Assembly (NCBI GenBank): GCA_965215825.1
Contig: CBDCEM010000003.1
Span: 620,001 to 684,000 of the forward strand
Reading direction: 5' to 3'
Origin: JAWPMT01 sp965215825
Lineage (GTDB): Bacteria > Bacteroidota > Bacteroidia > Cytophagales > Cyclobacteriaceae
Length of the DNA stretch: 64,000 nucleotides
A program made the translations under genes and the position numbers. This document shows positions 33,511 to 44,048 of the stretch, piece after piece. Numbering within the stretch: the stretch's first letter is position 1; every line of letters begins with the position of its first letter. The notes below the pieces were generated by a model that made no database searches, was not told the DNA's origin, and saw only the letters and a list, made by a program, of their open reading frames with translations.

Positions 33511-36500
33511 ATGAAATATCTCAAGCTATTGCTGGTCATGATTCCAGTGATTTCCTTCACGCAAGTGTCCGCTCAATCTATTGAAGAGGCGTCTTACCAA
33601 GAACTTAATTACCGTATGATTGGACCTTTTCGAGCCAGTAGAACGGTAGGAGGAGTGGGTATACCTACTCAACCCAACGTTTTTTATATCGGAGTAAACA
33701 ATGGTGGTGTTTGGAAAACAGATGACTTTGGACGAACCTGGAACCCGATCTTTGATGATGCGCCTACGGGTTCTGTAGGGGATTTGGCTGTTTCTTCTAC
33801 AAATCCGGACATCATCTATGTAGGTAGCGGAGAAGGGTTGCATCGACCGGACCTGGGTGTAGGAGATGGTATTTTTAAGAGTACTGATGGTGGAAAAAAC
33901 TGGCGTCATATTGGACTTCCTGACATCCAGCAAGTAGGGCGATTGATCGTTCACCCAACGAATCCTGACATTGTTTTCGTCGCGGGCCTGGGACATCCCT
34001 ACGGACCGAATGAAGAGCGCGGAGTATTTCGAACGACCGATGGAGGAAAGAACTGGGAAAAGGTGTTATACATCGATCAGAATACGGGAGCAATACAAGT
34101 GGAATTCGATCCGAATAATCCCAATGTACTGTTTGCAGATATGTGGGAACACCGGGAAGGTCCCTGGGAAAATGCCCGATTTTCCGGTGAAAATAGTGGT
34201 TTATATAAATCAACAGATGGTGGGGACACCTGGAGACAACTGACAAAAGGATTACCCACAGCAGATGATGGGTTGGGAAGGATTGGCATCGGTATTGCGC
34301 CTTCGGATTCCAGGATCATCTATGCTACCGTGGATGCTCGCAATAATGGTGGTATTTATAAAAGTGAAGATGCCGGCAACAGCTGGACGATAATCAACAA
34401 GGATTATAGACTTTGGGGTCGTGGTGGTGATTTTGCTGAAATTAAAGTGCACCCTAAGAATCCTGATAAGCTGTATGTGGGCAATATCGCTGCATATACA
34501 TCAAATGATGGGGGCAAGTCATGGATGTCGATCAAGGGAGCGCCTGGTGGAGATGATTATCACCGGATATGGATCAATCCAAATCAACCAGACATCATGC
34601 TCTTTGTCACTGATCAAGGAGCAACAGTGACCGTCAATGCAGGCAAAACCTGGAGTTCCTGGTACAACCAACCGACTTCTCAATTGTACCATGTTAATAC
34701 GGACAATCAATTCCCCTATTGGGTATATGGCGGTCAACAGGAAAGTGGTGCCATTGGCATAGCCAGCCGGGGAAATGGGGGACAAATCTCTTTTCGTGAA
34801 TTCATAGGGGTAGGAGCGGACGAGTACGGTTTCGTGGCACCAGACCCTAAAGATCCGAATATCATCTACGGTGGCCGTGTCATGAAATTCGATAAACGAA
34901 CGGGCCAATCGCAGAACGTCGCTCCAGAAGCGGTAAGATCCGGCAAGTATAGGATCCTGAGGTCCATGCCATTGATGTTTCATCCCGCGGATCCCAACAT
35001 GCTGCTGTTTGCGACCAATGTACTTTGGAAAACCCTTAATGGAGGTCAAAGCTGGGAAGTGATCAGTCCGGACCTGTCTTATGAACAACCTGCTGTGCCA
35101 TCCAGTATCGGGGACTTTACGACACCTCAAATGAAGACGATGAAAAGAAGAGGTGTGATTTACGCAGTATCACCTTCTCCTTTGGATGTCAATACCATCT
35201 GGGCCGGAACGGATGATGGTCGTGTCCACCTTACTTCTGATGGTGGTAAGAATTGGAAGGAAGTAACGCCATCTCAAGTGAAGTCATGGGACAAAATCTC
35301 CATCATTGATGCGGGCCACTTCGATAAAAATACGGCATACATAGCAGTAAATGCCATTCGAAAAGATGACATGCGGCCACATATCTACCGAACCACAGAC
35401 GCAGGCAAGACCTGGAAACGGGTGGTCACAGGTCTTCCAGATAATGGGCCCGTGAATGTGGTTCGTGAAGACCCGAAACAGGATGGTTTGCTTTTTGCCG
35501 GGACAGAACGACAAGTTCACTTCTCCGTGGATGCTGGAGAAAACTGGCAATCCCTCAGACAAAATATGCCTGCTACTTCTATCAGAGATCTCGTGATCAA
35601 AGGCAATGACCTGGTTGTAGGTACACACGGACGCTCCATCTGGATTTTGGATAATATTTCTCCATTGAGGTCTTTGAATAATGCTGAAGCGTCAGCCACT
35701 TTATTTCCAGTACAAGATACACACCGGGTACGCTGGAACATGTTCAGTGATACGCCCTTGCCACCGGAAGAACCTACGGGAGAGAACCCTCCGGACGGAG
35801 CGATCATTGATTTTTACCTGCCCAGGGCAGCGATTCAGGTCAAATTGGATATACTTGATGGCTCAGGTGCGGTTGTTAGATCGTATTCCAGTTCAGATTT
35901 GCCAGAAGTTGTCGATACTACGGCTTTGCCACATCCGACTTATTGGATCCGACCCTGGAAGTCATTACAGACGGCATTGGGACATCATCGCTTTGTGTGG
36001 GACCTCAGACATGAACCTCCAAAGGGGACGAGTCGTCAGTTTTCAATTGCTGCGGTTTGGAAAAAGACTCCAAGTGGACCTCACGGGCCTTTTGTGGTTC
36101 CAGGTAAATACAAAGCAAGGCTGACAGTGGATGGGAATGCCCAAAGTCAGGACTTTGAAGTGAAAATAGATCCACGAGTGTCCACTTCCCAGGAAGAATT
36201 GGCGCTACAGAGTGTTTATTCTAAAAGGTGCTATGAGGGATACAATGCATTGCAAGTTATACGGGAAGACCTGGAATCCAGAATTGAAGCCGGCGGGAAA
36301 ATTTCATCGTTCAGAGCGCTAAGAGGTCGGGGTGTTCCGGGCGAACAAGATTTACTTTACGGTAGCATCACCTATAACAATCCGCAGGAGGAAACGGTTG
36401 TCGGATTGCAAAGGAAATTCATATACCTGATGAATGTATTGCAGTCTGCCGATGTACGACCCACCAATCAGACCATGGCAGGGGTGAAGCTGCTGGAGGA

Positions 36501-36546
36501 ATCAGCGGAGGTATTAAGGAGTCGCTGGAAGAAGTTGGGTAAGTGA
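33511..36546 (+). CDS. Secreted BNR/sortilin-like beta-propeller protein
   Basis: 1,011 residues with a signal peptide (MKYLKLLLVMIPVISFTQVSAQ). Residues about 50-720 contain repeated Asp-box/BNR motifs (STDGGKNWR, TTDGGKNWE, STDGGDTWR, SEDAGNSWT, TSDGGKNWK, TTDAGKTWK), the mark of sialidase- or VPS10-type propellers. The C-terminal 250 residues are an Ig-like domain (FYLPRAAIQVKLDI, VPGKYKARLTVDG) and a helical tail. It is annotated widely as 'glycosyl hydrolase' in Bacteroidota, but no sialidase Arg triad or catalytic residues can be assigned, so the activity is unknown. It stands alone. Confidence 0.9.
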   Translation: MKYLKLLLVMIPVISFTQVSAQSIEEASYQELNYRMIGPFRASRTVGGVGIPTQPNVFYIGVNNGGVWKTDDFGRTWNPIFDDAPTGSVGDLAVSSTNPDIIYVGSGEGLHRPDLGVGDGIFKSTDGGKNWRHIGLPDIQQVGRLIVHPTNPDIVFVAGLGHPYGPNEERGVFRTTDGGKNWEKVLYIDQNTGAIQVEFDPNNPNVLFADMWEHREGPWENARFSGENSGLYKSTDGGDTWRQLTKGLPTADDGLGRIGIGIAPSDSRIIYATVDARNNGGIYKSEDAGNSWTIINKDYRLWGRGGDFAEIKVHPKNPDKLYVGNIAAYTSNDGGKSWMSIKGAPGGDDYHRIWINPNQPDIMLFVTDQGATVTVNAGKTWSSWYNQPTSQLYHVNTDNQFPYWVYGGQQESGAIGIASRGNGGQISFREFIGVGADEYGFVAPDPKDPNIIYGGRVMKFDKRTGQSQNVAPEAVRSGKYRILRSMPLMFHPADPNMLLFATNVLWKTLNGGQSWEVISPDLSYEQPAVPSSIGDFTTPQMKTMKRRGVIYAVSPSPLDVNTIWAGTDDGRVHLTSDGGKNWKEVTPSQVKSWDKISIIDAGHFDKNTAYIAVNAIRKDDMRPHIYRTTDAGKTWKRVVTGLPDNGPVNVVREDPKQDGLLFAGTERQVHFSVDAGENWQSLRQNMPATSIRDLVIKGNDLVVGTHGRSIWILDNISPLRSLNNAEASATLFPVQDTHRVRWNMFSDTPLPPEEPTGENPPDGAIIDFYLPRAAIQVKLDILDGSGAVVRSYSSSDLPEVVDTTALPHPTYWIRPWKSLQTALGHHRFVWDLRHEPPKGTSRQFSIAAVWKKTPSGPHGPFVVPGKYKARLTVDGNAQSQDFEVKIDPRVSTSQEELALQSVYSKRCYEGYNALQVIREDLESRIEAGGKISSFRALRGRGVPGEQDLLYGSITYNNPQEETVVGLQRKFIYLMNVLQSADVRPTNQTMAGVKLLEESAEVLRSRWKKLGK

Positions 36547-36691
36547 TATGAAGTAACTTTCAAAGGGGTTTAGAACAGATGGTACATGATCATAATCATG
36601 TGTTGGATGTTTGTATAAACCCCACAATAATCCATCTAGGCCACCTCTCCATCAATTTTACTAACTTTCCTTTTCATTCAATTCGACGAAA

Positions 36692-37486
36692 TTGCGCGCA
36701 CAACACTTACAGGTTCTCCAACTCTCTGATCATGCCACCAAAGAAGAAATCAAGGCAGCGTATCGCGAGTTGTCTAAGCAATACCATCCTGATGTGAATC
36801 CCGATGCCGGGGCACATGACAAATTCCTGGAAATCAAGGCCGCTTACGAATACCTGACCAACGAAAAACCCGATGAGGAGCTGCATGATTACTTTCGGGA
36901 ACAAGCGTCTCAACAACCTTCGGAAGAGGAGGTTTGGCGTGCAGAGCAACGTCGGAAAAACAAGGAAAGAGAGCTTGAAAAAGAGCGACAACAAGCGCTG
37001 CTGATTAAGAGACTGGTCAATTATTTTAAGCCCGTTGCTGCTTTGATCTTAGCGTGGAATGTCCTGCTTTCCGTGGATTATTTGTTGCCTTTCAAGCGCC
37101 AGGAGCAAGATATTTTAGCGGTGACCAAAGGGTATGAAACCAGTCGCAACGGGATTTATTACCGATACGACAAGATCTTTTTTGCGGATTTTGAAATGAA
37201 ATTCGATAAAAACGAGTTGCCAGATGTGAAGGATTATAAAAAGGCCGAAGTGGAAGCCACTCGTATCTTCAGGAAACCGATGGCTGCCTACATCACAATC
37301 GGTGGTCAGACCAATCGTTACCAACAGATTTATAACATCTACATCATATTTGGGATTGTCATTCCTGTGGTGCTGCTATTAGAGGTGCTTTTCTTCTATT
37401 TGAAGCGACCCCCTCACCGTTTAAATGTAGCAACCTTGCTATTTTTCCTTGGCGTTTTTCAGCTCATCTTTTTCTTAAGTCAGTAG
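36692..37486 (+). CDS. J-domain (DnaJ-like) membrane protein
   Basis: The start is a TTG at 36692, chosen because the J domain begins within ten residues and no ATG fits. Residues 5-65 are a J domain with the HPD motif (YHPDVNPD, residues 32-34), which would stimulate a DnaK ATPase. A charged coiled coil follows (about 75-105), then three membrane spans (VAALILAWNVLLSV, YIIFGIVIPVVLLLEVLFF, VATLLFFLGVFQLIFFLS). It is probably a membrane-anchored co-chaperone. Confidence 0.85.
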   Translation: MRAQHLQVLQLSDHATKEEIKAAYRELSKQYHPDVNPDAGAHDKFLEIKAAYEYLTNEKPDEELHDYFREQASQQPSEEEVWRAEQRRKNKERELEKERQQALLIKRLVNYFKPVAALILAWNVLLSVDYLLPFKRQEQDILAVTKGYETSRNGIYYRYDKIFFADFEMKFDKNELPDVKDYKKAEVEATRIFRKPMAAYITIGGQTNRYQQIYNIYIIFGIVIPVVLLLEVLFFYLKRPPHRLNVATLLFFLGVFQLIFFLSQ

Positions 37487-37535
37487 TAGATAGTGGATTC
37501 AAATGAACACCTAAATTCTCCTCTGGAGAGGAGTG

Positions 37536-38961
37536 CAATGCTATTAAGTTAAGAAGAAAGAAAGCCGATCAATAGCTATCAATCGGCCTGTCTCGGTTAT
37601 CTTAGAGACACGTAAAATATATCGACAATGAATTTAGATAAAGAAAATGACACAGTGAAGAGCTCTGGGGGCTCTTCAAAAAAAACTCTTTGACTTTTTT
37701 CATAATTCGAGAAAAATATCTCGCTATAAACGCTCTCCTAGAGACTTTAGTAGATCCTCTCCCTTATCGTTTGAAGCTGTCGCTGGCAGTATTCTTCATT
37801 TATTTAAAGAATCAGTAGAATTTAATCTTCAGAAGATTCTTCCCTGTCTGGATACAAGACCTGTAACTGGAAGTGCGTTTACTCAAGCTCGTTATAAAAT
37901 CAGGCCTGAGTTTTTCAGAGATCTCGTAGAGCAACTAAATGACACTTTTCATGATTGTGACAAAAAGCTTTGGAAAGGGCATTGTCTACTTGCGGGAGAT
38001 GGTAGTACATTAAACCTACCCGCACATCAAGATATCGAAGATTATTTTGGCCTATACGCGACTAATGAGTTAGGAACTAAAAGGTACTTGGCCAGGACAT
38101 TCATGATCTATGATGTATTGAATCAGTTTGTGGTGGACAGTCAATTATCTACAATGAGAGAAGGTGAAAAGACTTTGCTTAAAAAGGGCCTGTCTAGCGT
38201 TAAAGAAAATGATATGCTGATCTTAGACAGAGGATTTGGTCATTTCTGTACGATAAAAGAGTTGGTGAGTCACCAGACCAAAGTCTGTATACGATTACCA
38301 ATTAACAGTTCCAACTTCGCCAAGAATATCATAACTCACGATGAGGATGACATAATTACCACATGGGAGCCTAGTCCAAAAGAGGTTGAGAATAGCCGTA
38401 AGAATAAACTCGATGCCACTCCCATTAAGGTCAGAATTGTAAGAATTGAACTAAGTAGTGGTGAAACCGAATTGCTAATCACCAACCTTTTCGATCAGCA
38501 GAAATACAGCGCTCGGGACATAAATGAGCTGTATCAGCTTCGTTGGGGCGTGGAGGAAGGCTTTAAAAACTTAAAGCCAAAGATGAAAATTGAACAATTT
38601 GGTTGCAAGAAGGCCGCAGGCATCTTTCAAGAGTTTTACGCACATATTTTTTGTATGAATTTAGTCGCTATTACAGGCTTATTAGCTAGTAGAACTATCG
38701 ATCAACGTATTTCCAACCGTAAATGGAAATACAAATACAACTGGAAGAATGCCTATCGATTTGTAAGAGAAAAACTACTCTCATTCCTCTTTAACTCAAA
38801 TAATGAGCATTTCATAAGTCAAATATTGAATCAAGTAGCCTCTTCCATCATAGCAATAATTCCTGATAGGCATTTTGGCCGAGATGTAATAGCTAGTAGT
38901 AAAAAGGGAAGGATTACTCAATTCAATAAGTGACCATATGAAGCTTAACTTAATAGCATTG
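37536..38961 (+). mobile_element. IS4-family insertion sequence, 1,426 bp
   Basis: Perfect 18-bp terminal inverted repeats CAATGCTATTAAGTTAAG (37536-37553, complement 38944-38961). They are flanked by a perfect 10-bp target duplication GAGAGGAGTG (37526-37535 and 38962-38971). The leader carries a GCCGAT/ATCGGC hairpin near 37565-37590. It interrupts no gene. Confidence 0.95.
37628..38933 (+). pseudogene. IS4-family DDE transposase, frame broken at an A8 tract
   Basis: From ATG 37628 the frame reads MNLDKENDTVKSSGGSSKK and stops soon after a run of eight A (37678-37685). With one A fewer it would continue as LFDFFHNSRKISRYKRS to the TGA at 38931, giving about 433 residues. The body has the IS4 signatures: LLAGDGSTLNLP (first Asp), MLILDRGFG (second Asp) and QLRWGVEEGFKNLK (Glu). 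Either the gene is inactive or slippage on the A-run makes the full protein. Without slippage an internal TTG at 38088 gives 281 residues lacking the first Asp. Confidence 0.88.
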
Positions 38962-39075
38962 GAGAGGAGTGAGAGGTGTGTTGGTGAGAAACAAGTTTAT
39001 TTGAATCCTTGATAGAAAAACATTGATCGGTATCGTAACACTTCTAGCCAGGGCTTGACGCTAATTCCCGACGAC

Positions 39076-40283
39076 CTAATCCAGATATTCCGACGGCAGT
39101 TTCCCAAAACGTTCTTTGAAGTTGTTGGTGAAGTTGTGTAGGTAGTTAAACCCCACGGCATTGGCCGCTTCACTAACAGTCATCACCTGTCTGTTTTCGA
39201 GTAGCGCCCTTGCTTTTCTGAGCCTGAACTCTTTGATGTATTGGTTGAGTGTCAATCCTGTATTCGCTTTCACTTTCCTATAGAGACTTCTTTCACTTTG
39301 CCCAGTGATCTCAGCCAGGTCCTTGCCGGAGATATCTTCGGTGATGTGATCCTGGATGAATTGATCAATATCCAATTTCAGTTTGGACGGAAACTCTTTC
39401 CATTCAATGTCTCGCGGATCGATGGTTTTCTCGATCCAGTATTCCGCTCGTTGTGTTTTGGCTTGAAGGAGGTTGTTGATCCGTGCTTTCAACTCCACAT
39501 CGTTGAAGGGTTTATACAGATAATCGTCCACACCAATGTTCAGCAGATCGATCTTGTCTTGTTCCTGGGCCCTTGCAGTCAGGAATACCATCGGTATCAA
39601 CGCCCACTGGTTGTGTTTTTTGATTTCCATGGCCATCTCATATCCATCCATCATAAAGTCGGTTAGGATGAGATCGAAAACAGCACCTTGTTCAAGAAGA
39701 GAAATCGCTTGCTGCCCATTTTCTGCAAAGGCGAGTTGGTATTGCTCCTCCAGGATTTGCTGGATAAAGCGACTCATTTCATAATTGTCTTCTACGATTA
39801 GGATATGCTGACTGTCGACAGATTGAGCGGTGCTGATTTCCGGAACAGGTGATGAGGTCCGTAAATCAGGTATTTTCTCGGGAATAGGTTGGTAAGGCGC
39901 CTCCGATGCTACGATTTGATTGGGTTGAAAATGGTCGCTCCCGGTTTTGAAGGTTAGAGTGAAGGTGGTTCCGTTATTCAATTGACTGCTGACCGCAATT
40001 GTTCCCTGATGCAGGTCAATCAATTCCTTCGAAAGCGCCAGGCCTACGCCAGTTCCTTCTCCGCTCTTTAAGTGCTCACTTTGATAAAACCGGTCAAAAA
40101 CATAAGGTAGATCACTTACTGGGATACCAATGCCTGAGTCAGTAATTGTGAGTTCTAGAAGGCCACAGACAAAGATTCAGTATTGAAGGAGCCCGAGGAG
40201 CTTACAACCTCAAAAGAAGAGTGTGTTTGCCCCTGTAACTGGCCCGCCAGTATCAGACAGAATAGGTAATAAATAGGTCTCAT
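39076..40283 (-). pseudogene. Hybrid sensor kinase/response regulator with AraC output, internally deleted
   Basis: The minus-strand start at 40283 gives a signal peptide (MRPIYYLFCLILAGQLQGQT) and about 20 more residues. The sequence then jumps, out of frame near 40160, to the ATP-binding part of a histidine kinase (ITDSGIGIP, FDRFYQSEH, GTGVGLALSKELIDLHQG). After that come an intact receiver (HILIVEDN, LILTDFMMDG, VFLTAR, YKPF) and an AraC-type HTH (SERSLYRKVKANTG, AANAVGFNYLHNFTNNFKERFGKLPSEYL). The periplasmic sensor, membrane span and H-box are lost. The 3' part is open for 315 residues or more, so a receiver-HTH protein might still be made from an internal start. Confidence 0.88.
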
Positions 40284-40519
40284 GGTTACTCGATTTTTAT
40301 GGCACCAAAGGTTGATTTGAGCGTGAGAATAACCTTTACACGTGCCTGCCAATGTTTACTTTATTCTGCCAAAAAACACTTTTCTGGTTCTTATTAATGG
40401 TTTTTCATGATGCCGTAACGTGGTATAACTATGTGCGTATGTGTTTGTGCGTTTTCTTCTGTCCTTATGTGGAGGATGGGTTTGATTCGTGATTTCATTA
40501 ATTTCATTGCTATAATGAA

Positions 40520-41464
40520 ATGCTTATGAAAGGTCAAACCTCCCGGATTCGATTGATTTTAACAGGGTTGATTATTTTCCTGTCTACTGTCCTTGTTGGA
40601 CAAAACACAGCAGAAAAGCTCGGCTATGATAAAGACGCCATATTGCTAATCCTGCATGCAGATGATCTTGGAGTAGCCAATTCGGTCAACGCGGCTTCCG
40701 TAGAAGCCCTGGATGATGGAACTATAAATTCAGCCAGTATCATGGTGCCCTGTCCGTGGTTTCCACAAATCGCTGTATATGCAAGGAATAATCCAGATGC
40801 TGATCTGGGATTGCATCTGACCTTAACATCTGAATGGGATCAGTACAAGTGGGATGGCGTGTCCGGTTCATCTTCAATTTCGACCTTATTGAATGAGGAA
40901 AAACACTTTCCCCCGTCGGTCGCTGAGGTGGTCCGGAATGCCAAAGTTGAGGAAGTTGAGAAAGAGCTTGTGGCTCAGGTAGAACGCGCCCTGACTTTTG
41001 GGATCAAACCAACCCATCTGGATAGCCATATGGGAACCCTATTTGCGACACCAGCATTTTTTGAGGCTTATCAACGGGTGGGTAAGAAGTATCAAATTCC
41101 TGTATTCATACCCTTTGGGTCACTATCGGCTGCTCCACAATTGGTCAATAGTATCGCCGACGGCCAGATTCTGGTTGATCGTTTGTTCATGATTAACCCA
41201 GCAATAGAAGAAAAGGATTGGGATGAGTATTACCTGGATATCCTTAGAAACATGAAGCCTGGCCTCAATGAGATTATTGTGCACTTCGCGTATGACAATG
41301 CAGAAATGCAAGCAGTGACCATTGATCATCCGGATTTCGGTTCCGCATGGCGTCAAAGAGATCTGGAGACTTTACGAAGCCAGGCATTCAAAGACTTGAT
41401 CGAGGAGCGAAATATTAAATTAGTGACCTGGAGACAAATTCAGGAAGCGCAGTACGGAGAATGA
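40520..41464 (+). CDS. Exported ChbG/YdjC-like carbohydrate deacetylase
   Basis: 314 residues with an N-terminal signal anchor (LILTGLIIFLSTVLVGQ). YdjC-family metal-site motifs are present: LHADDLGVANS (Asp48, Asp49), GLHLTLTSEW and THLDSHMGTLF. The C-terminal IIVHFAYDNAEM is also typical. The family removes acetyl groups from chito- or other oligosaccharides, with a divalent metal held by Asp and His. A second ATG six bases downstream is an equal candidate start. It is monocistronic. Confidence 0.9.
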   Translation: MLMKGQTSRIRLILTGLIIFLSTVLVGQNTAEKLGYDKDAILLILHADDLGVANSVNAASVEALDDGTINSASIMVPCPWFPQIAVYARNNPDADLGLHLTLTSEWDQYKWDGVSGSSSISTLLNEEKHFPPSVAEVVRNAKVEEVEKELVAQVERALTFGIKPTHLDSHMGTLFATPAFFEAYQRVGKKYQIPVFIPFGSLSAAPQLVNSIADGQILVDRLFMINPAIEEKDWDEYYLDILRNMKPGLNEIIVHFAYDNAEMQAVTIDHPDFGSAWRQRDLETLRSQAFKDLIEERNIKLVTWRQIQEAQYGE

Positions 41465-41645
41465 ATGTTGTTGATTGCACCATGAAAACTTTCAAACACT
41501 AACTTTGATTTCTGAAGTTAGATTAGACGTCAACGAATTTAAGACAGACAGGTGAGATTTTAGTCTGATCGGTACTTTGCATTAAAAGGTACTGGTTTTT
41601 GTAGGGTATTGCTTATATTGCATTTGGTTAAAAATTATTCTGGTC

Positions 41646-44048
41646 ATGCTCAAGAACTTTTTCATTACTTCTTATCGGTCATTGCTGAGAAACAAGGCCT
41701 ATTTTTTTCTTGGTGTCCTTGGTTTATCATTGGGGATCGCCTGTGTCATTACCTTATACTCGATCATTCGTTTTCAGGACCGATTCGATACCCATCAATC
41801 GCATTTTGATTCTATACATCGTTTGATAGGTTCGTATCAGTTGGGAGACCAGTCAGGCAAAACGGCAACAGTGCCCCATCCGCTGGCCAGTGGGCTAAGA
41901 GGAGAGCTTACAAACGTAGAAGCGATTTCTAATGTTTACATGCTTAGTGATCAGGTAAACATTCCATCTGGTGATGGCAGACTGAAAAAAATCAAACAGA
42001 GAGATATTGCTTTTGTACAAGCTGAGATGTTTGATATTTTGACCTTTGATTGGCTGGCTGGCTCTCCGGATCGGACTGACCCGGATGCAGTTTACCTTTC
42101 GTCATCAGTAGCGTATAAGTTTTTTGAGACCAATGATTATTCCTCACTATTAGGCAGAGACATAAGTCTGGCCAATAAGCATACTTTAGTTGTAAAGGGA
42201 GTCTATCTGGATTTTCCTAAAAGTACGGATTTTCCATTTCAAATGGTGGTGGACTATGAGAAGCAAGAAGGAGTCAACCCCTATTATGGTGAAGGAAAAG
42301 TATGGGGACGACTCAATGGAGGTACGCAATGTGTGGTGAAGTTACAGGAAGGTGCAGATGCGCGCATAACACAGCGGGATGTCAACAATGCCTTTGAAAA
42401 ACACAATGTCATAGAGGGTTATTGGCTGGAAGTACAACCTCTGTCTAAGATCCATGAAGAGAGCGTTGGCAATTACAGCGGGATTGTTTTTGAGCCAGTT
42501 TACAAAATTATTTCGTATACCCTGGCGGTATTGCTTGCACTGATTGGGAGCATCAACTTCATCAATCTTACGACGGCAAAAGCCATTCATAGGGCTAAAG
42601 AAGTAGGCCTGAGAAAGGTAATGGGTGGCTACCGAAAGGATTTGATTGCACAATTTCTTCTTGAGACGTTTTTAATTGTAATTGTCGCACTTGGATTAGG
42701 ATTCATCGTTGGTGAACAATTCCTGATGTTATTCAGTACTTTGATGGAATCCACATTGAGTTTGAGTGATATGCCTGTTATGGAGTGGCTCATTTTCGCG
42801 GCAGTAGTTCTTGTGCTGATGACGCTATTGTCAGGTTTATATCCGGCATTGATTTTGTCAAAATTCTCGCCTGTTGTAGCAATCAAAACTCGGGTTTCCA
42901 ATATTGATCAACAGAGTAAGCTGCCGATAAGGAAGATCCTGGTGGGCTTGCAGTTTGGTTTTTCTGTTTCTCTAATAATAGGTGCAATTGTGATCTTCTC
43001 GCAGATGAGATTCATGAGAGATTATGACATGGGTTTTCGGAGTGATGGTATCATTCAGCTCGTGTTTCCTGAGCCTGATCTGGAGCGACAGCAGCGCCTG
43101 AAGACAAGATTGGAAAGCTTACCGGAAATTGATCAGGTATCAATTCATCTGGGAAGCCCAATGGCCAACACCAATAATACAGACCGGTATTTCAACCCTG
43201 AATTAGGGAAAGATCAAGACCATCAATTCAATGTGAAGAGCATCGACGAGAACTACCTTGAACTATTTGAATTGGAACTATTAAGCGGTAGAAATATTCG
43301 AGCCAATGACCCTTCCTCAAACGTGCTGGTTACGGAAAATACGCTGAAGGAATTCAAACTTGGAAATCCATCCGAGGCGCTGGGTAAGGAGCTACATGCC
43401 AGTGGATGGGATTCCAAAAATCGAATAGTAGGAGTCGTCAAAGATTTCAACTCCTTTTCCCTTCAAAATGAAATGATCCCAGTGATGATGAAATATCAGG
43501 AAAGTGGATTCTACGAAATGGCCTTGAGGCTTTCATCAACTGCAGAAACATCAGCAGCACTTGCGAATATTGAAACCACATGGGACGAAGTTTATCCGGA
43601 ACTGCTAATCGAGTACAATTTCTTTGACCAGGAGATTGCAAGTCGCTACAAATTTGAAGAAGTCATGGCTAAATCCATTTCATTCTTTGTGATCGTAGCA
43701 TTGGTTATCAGTATCCTGGGGCTTTATGGACTAACCGATTACATGGCGAATTCCAAACGAAAAGAGGTAGGAATCCGCAAGGTTTTAGGTGCCACGATTC
43801 AGCAGATCTTATCCATTTTTGCCAGAGAAGTTACATGGTTGCTGATCATTGCTTTTGTCGTTTCCGGTTCCGTTACCTATTTCCTGATGAGCCAATGGTT
43901 AGAAGGATTTGAATATCGTATATCCATAGGGTGGGAAATTCTTTTATTGGCGTTTGTAGTTACCCTGGTTGTGTCTGTGATCACTATGGGGTCAAGGTCT
44001 TTTGGTGCAGCCAGATTGAATCCGGTAGATGTGCTTAAGGATGAGTAG
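41646..44048 (+). CDS. MacB/FtsX-type ABC transporter permease
   Basis: 800 residues in the two-unit architecture common in Bacteroidota. A first membrane span (AYFFLGVLGLSLGIACVITLY) is followed by a MacB periplasmic core domain and three spans with the FtsX signature (KAIHRAKEVGLRKVMGGYRKDLIAQFLLE, then LSGLYPALILSKFSPV). A second span, periplasmic domain and three-span set follow (SKRKEVGIRKVLGA, LNPVDVLKDE at the end). No ATPase gene is adjacent. The last 14 bp overlap the convergent PrsW gene. Confidence 0.92.
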   Translation: MLKNFFITSYRSLLRNKAYFFLGVLGLSLGIACVITLYSIIRFQDRFDTHQSHFDSIHRLIGSYQLGDQSGKTATVPHPLASGLRGELTNVEAISNVYMLSDQVNIPSGDGRLKKIKQRDIAFVQAEMFDILTFDWLAGSPDRTDPDAVYLSSSVAYKFFETNDYSSLLGRDISLANKHTLVVKGVYLDFPKSTDFPFQMVVDYEKQEGVNPYYGEGKVWGRLNGGTQCVVKLQEGADARITQRDVNNAFEKHNVIEGYWLEVQPLSKIHEESVGNYSGIVFEPVYKIISYTLAVLLALIGSINFINLTTAKAIHRAKEVGLRKVMGGYRKDLIAQFLLETFLIVIVALGLGFIVGEQFLMLFSTLMESTLSLSDMPVMEWLIFAAVVLVLMTLLSGLYPALILSKFSPVVAIKTRVSNIDQQSKLPIRKILVGLQFGFSVSLIIGAIVIFSQMRFMRDYDMGFRSDGIIQLVFPEPDLERQQRLKTRLESLPEIDQVSIHLGSPMANTNNTDRYFNPELGKDQDHQFNVKSIDENYLELFELELLSGRNIRANDPSSNVLVTENTLKEFKLGNPSEALGKELHASGWDSKNRIVGVVKDFNSFSLQNEMIPVMMKYQESGFYEMALRLSSTAETSAALANIETTWDEVYPELLIEYNFFDQEIASRYKFEEVMAKSISFFVIVALVISILGLYGLTDYMANSKRKEVGIRKVLGATIQQILSIFAREVTWLLIIAFVVSGSVTYFLMSQWLEGFEYRISIGWEILLLAFVVTLVVSVITMGSRSFGAARLNPVDVLKDE

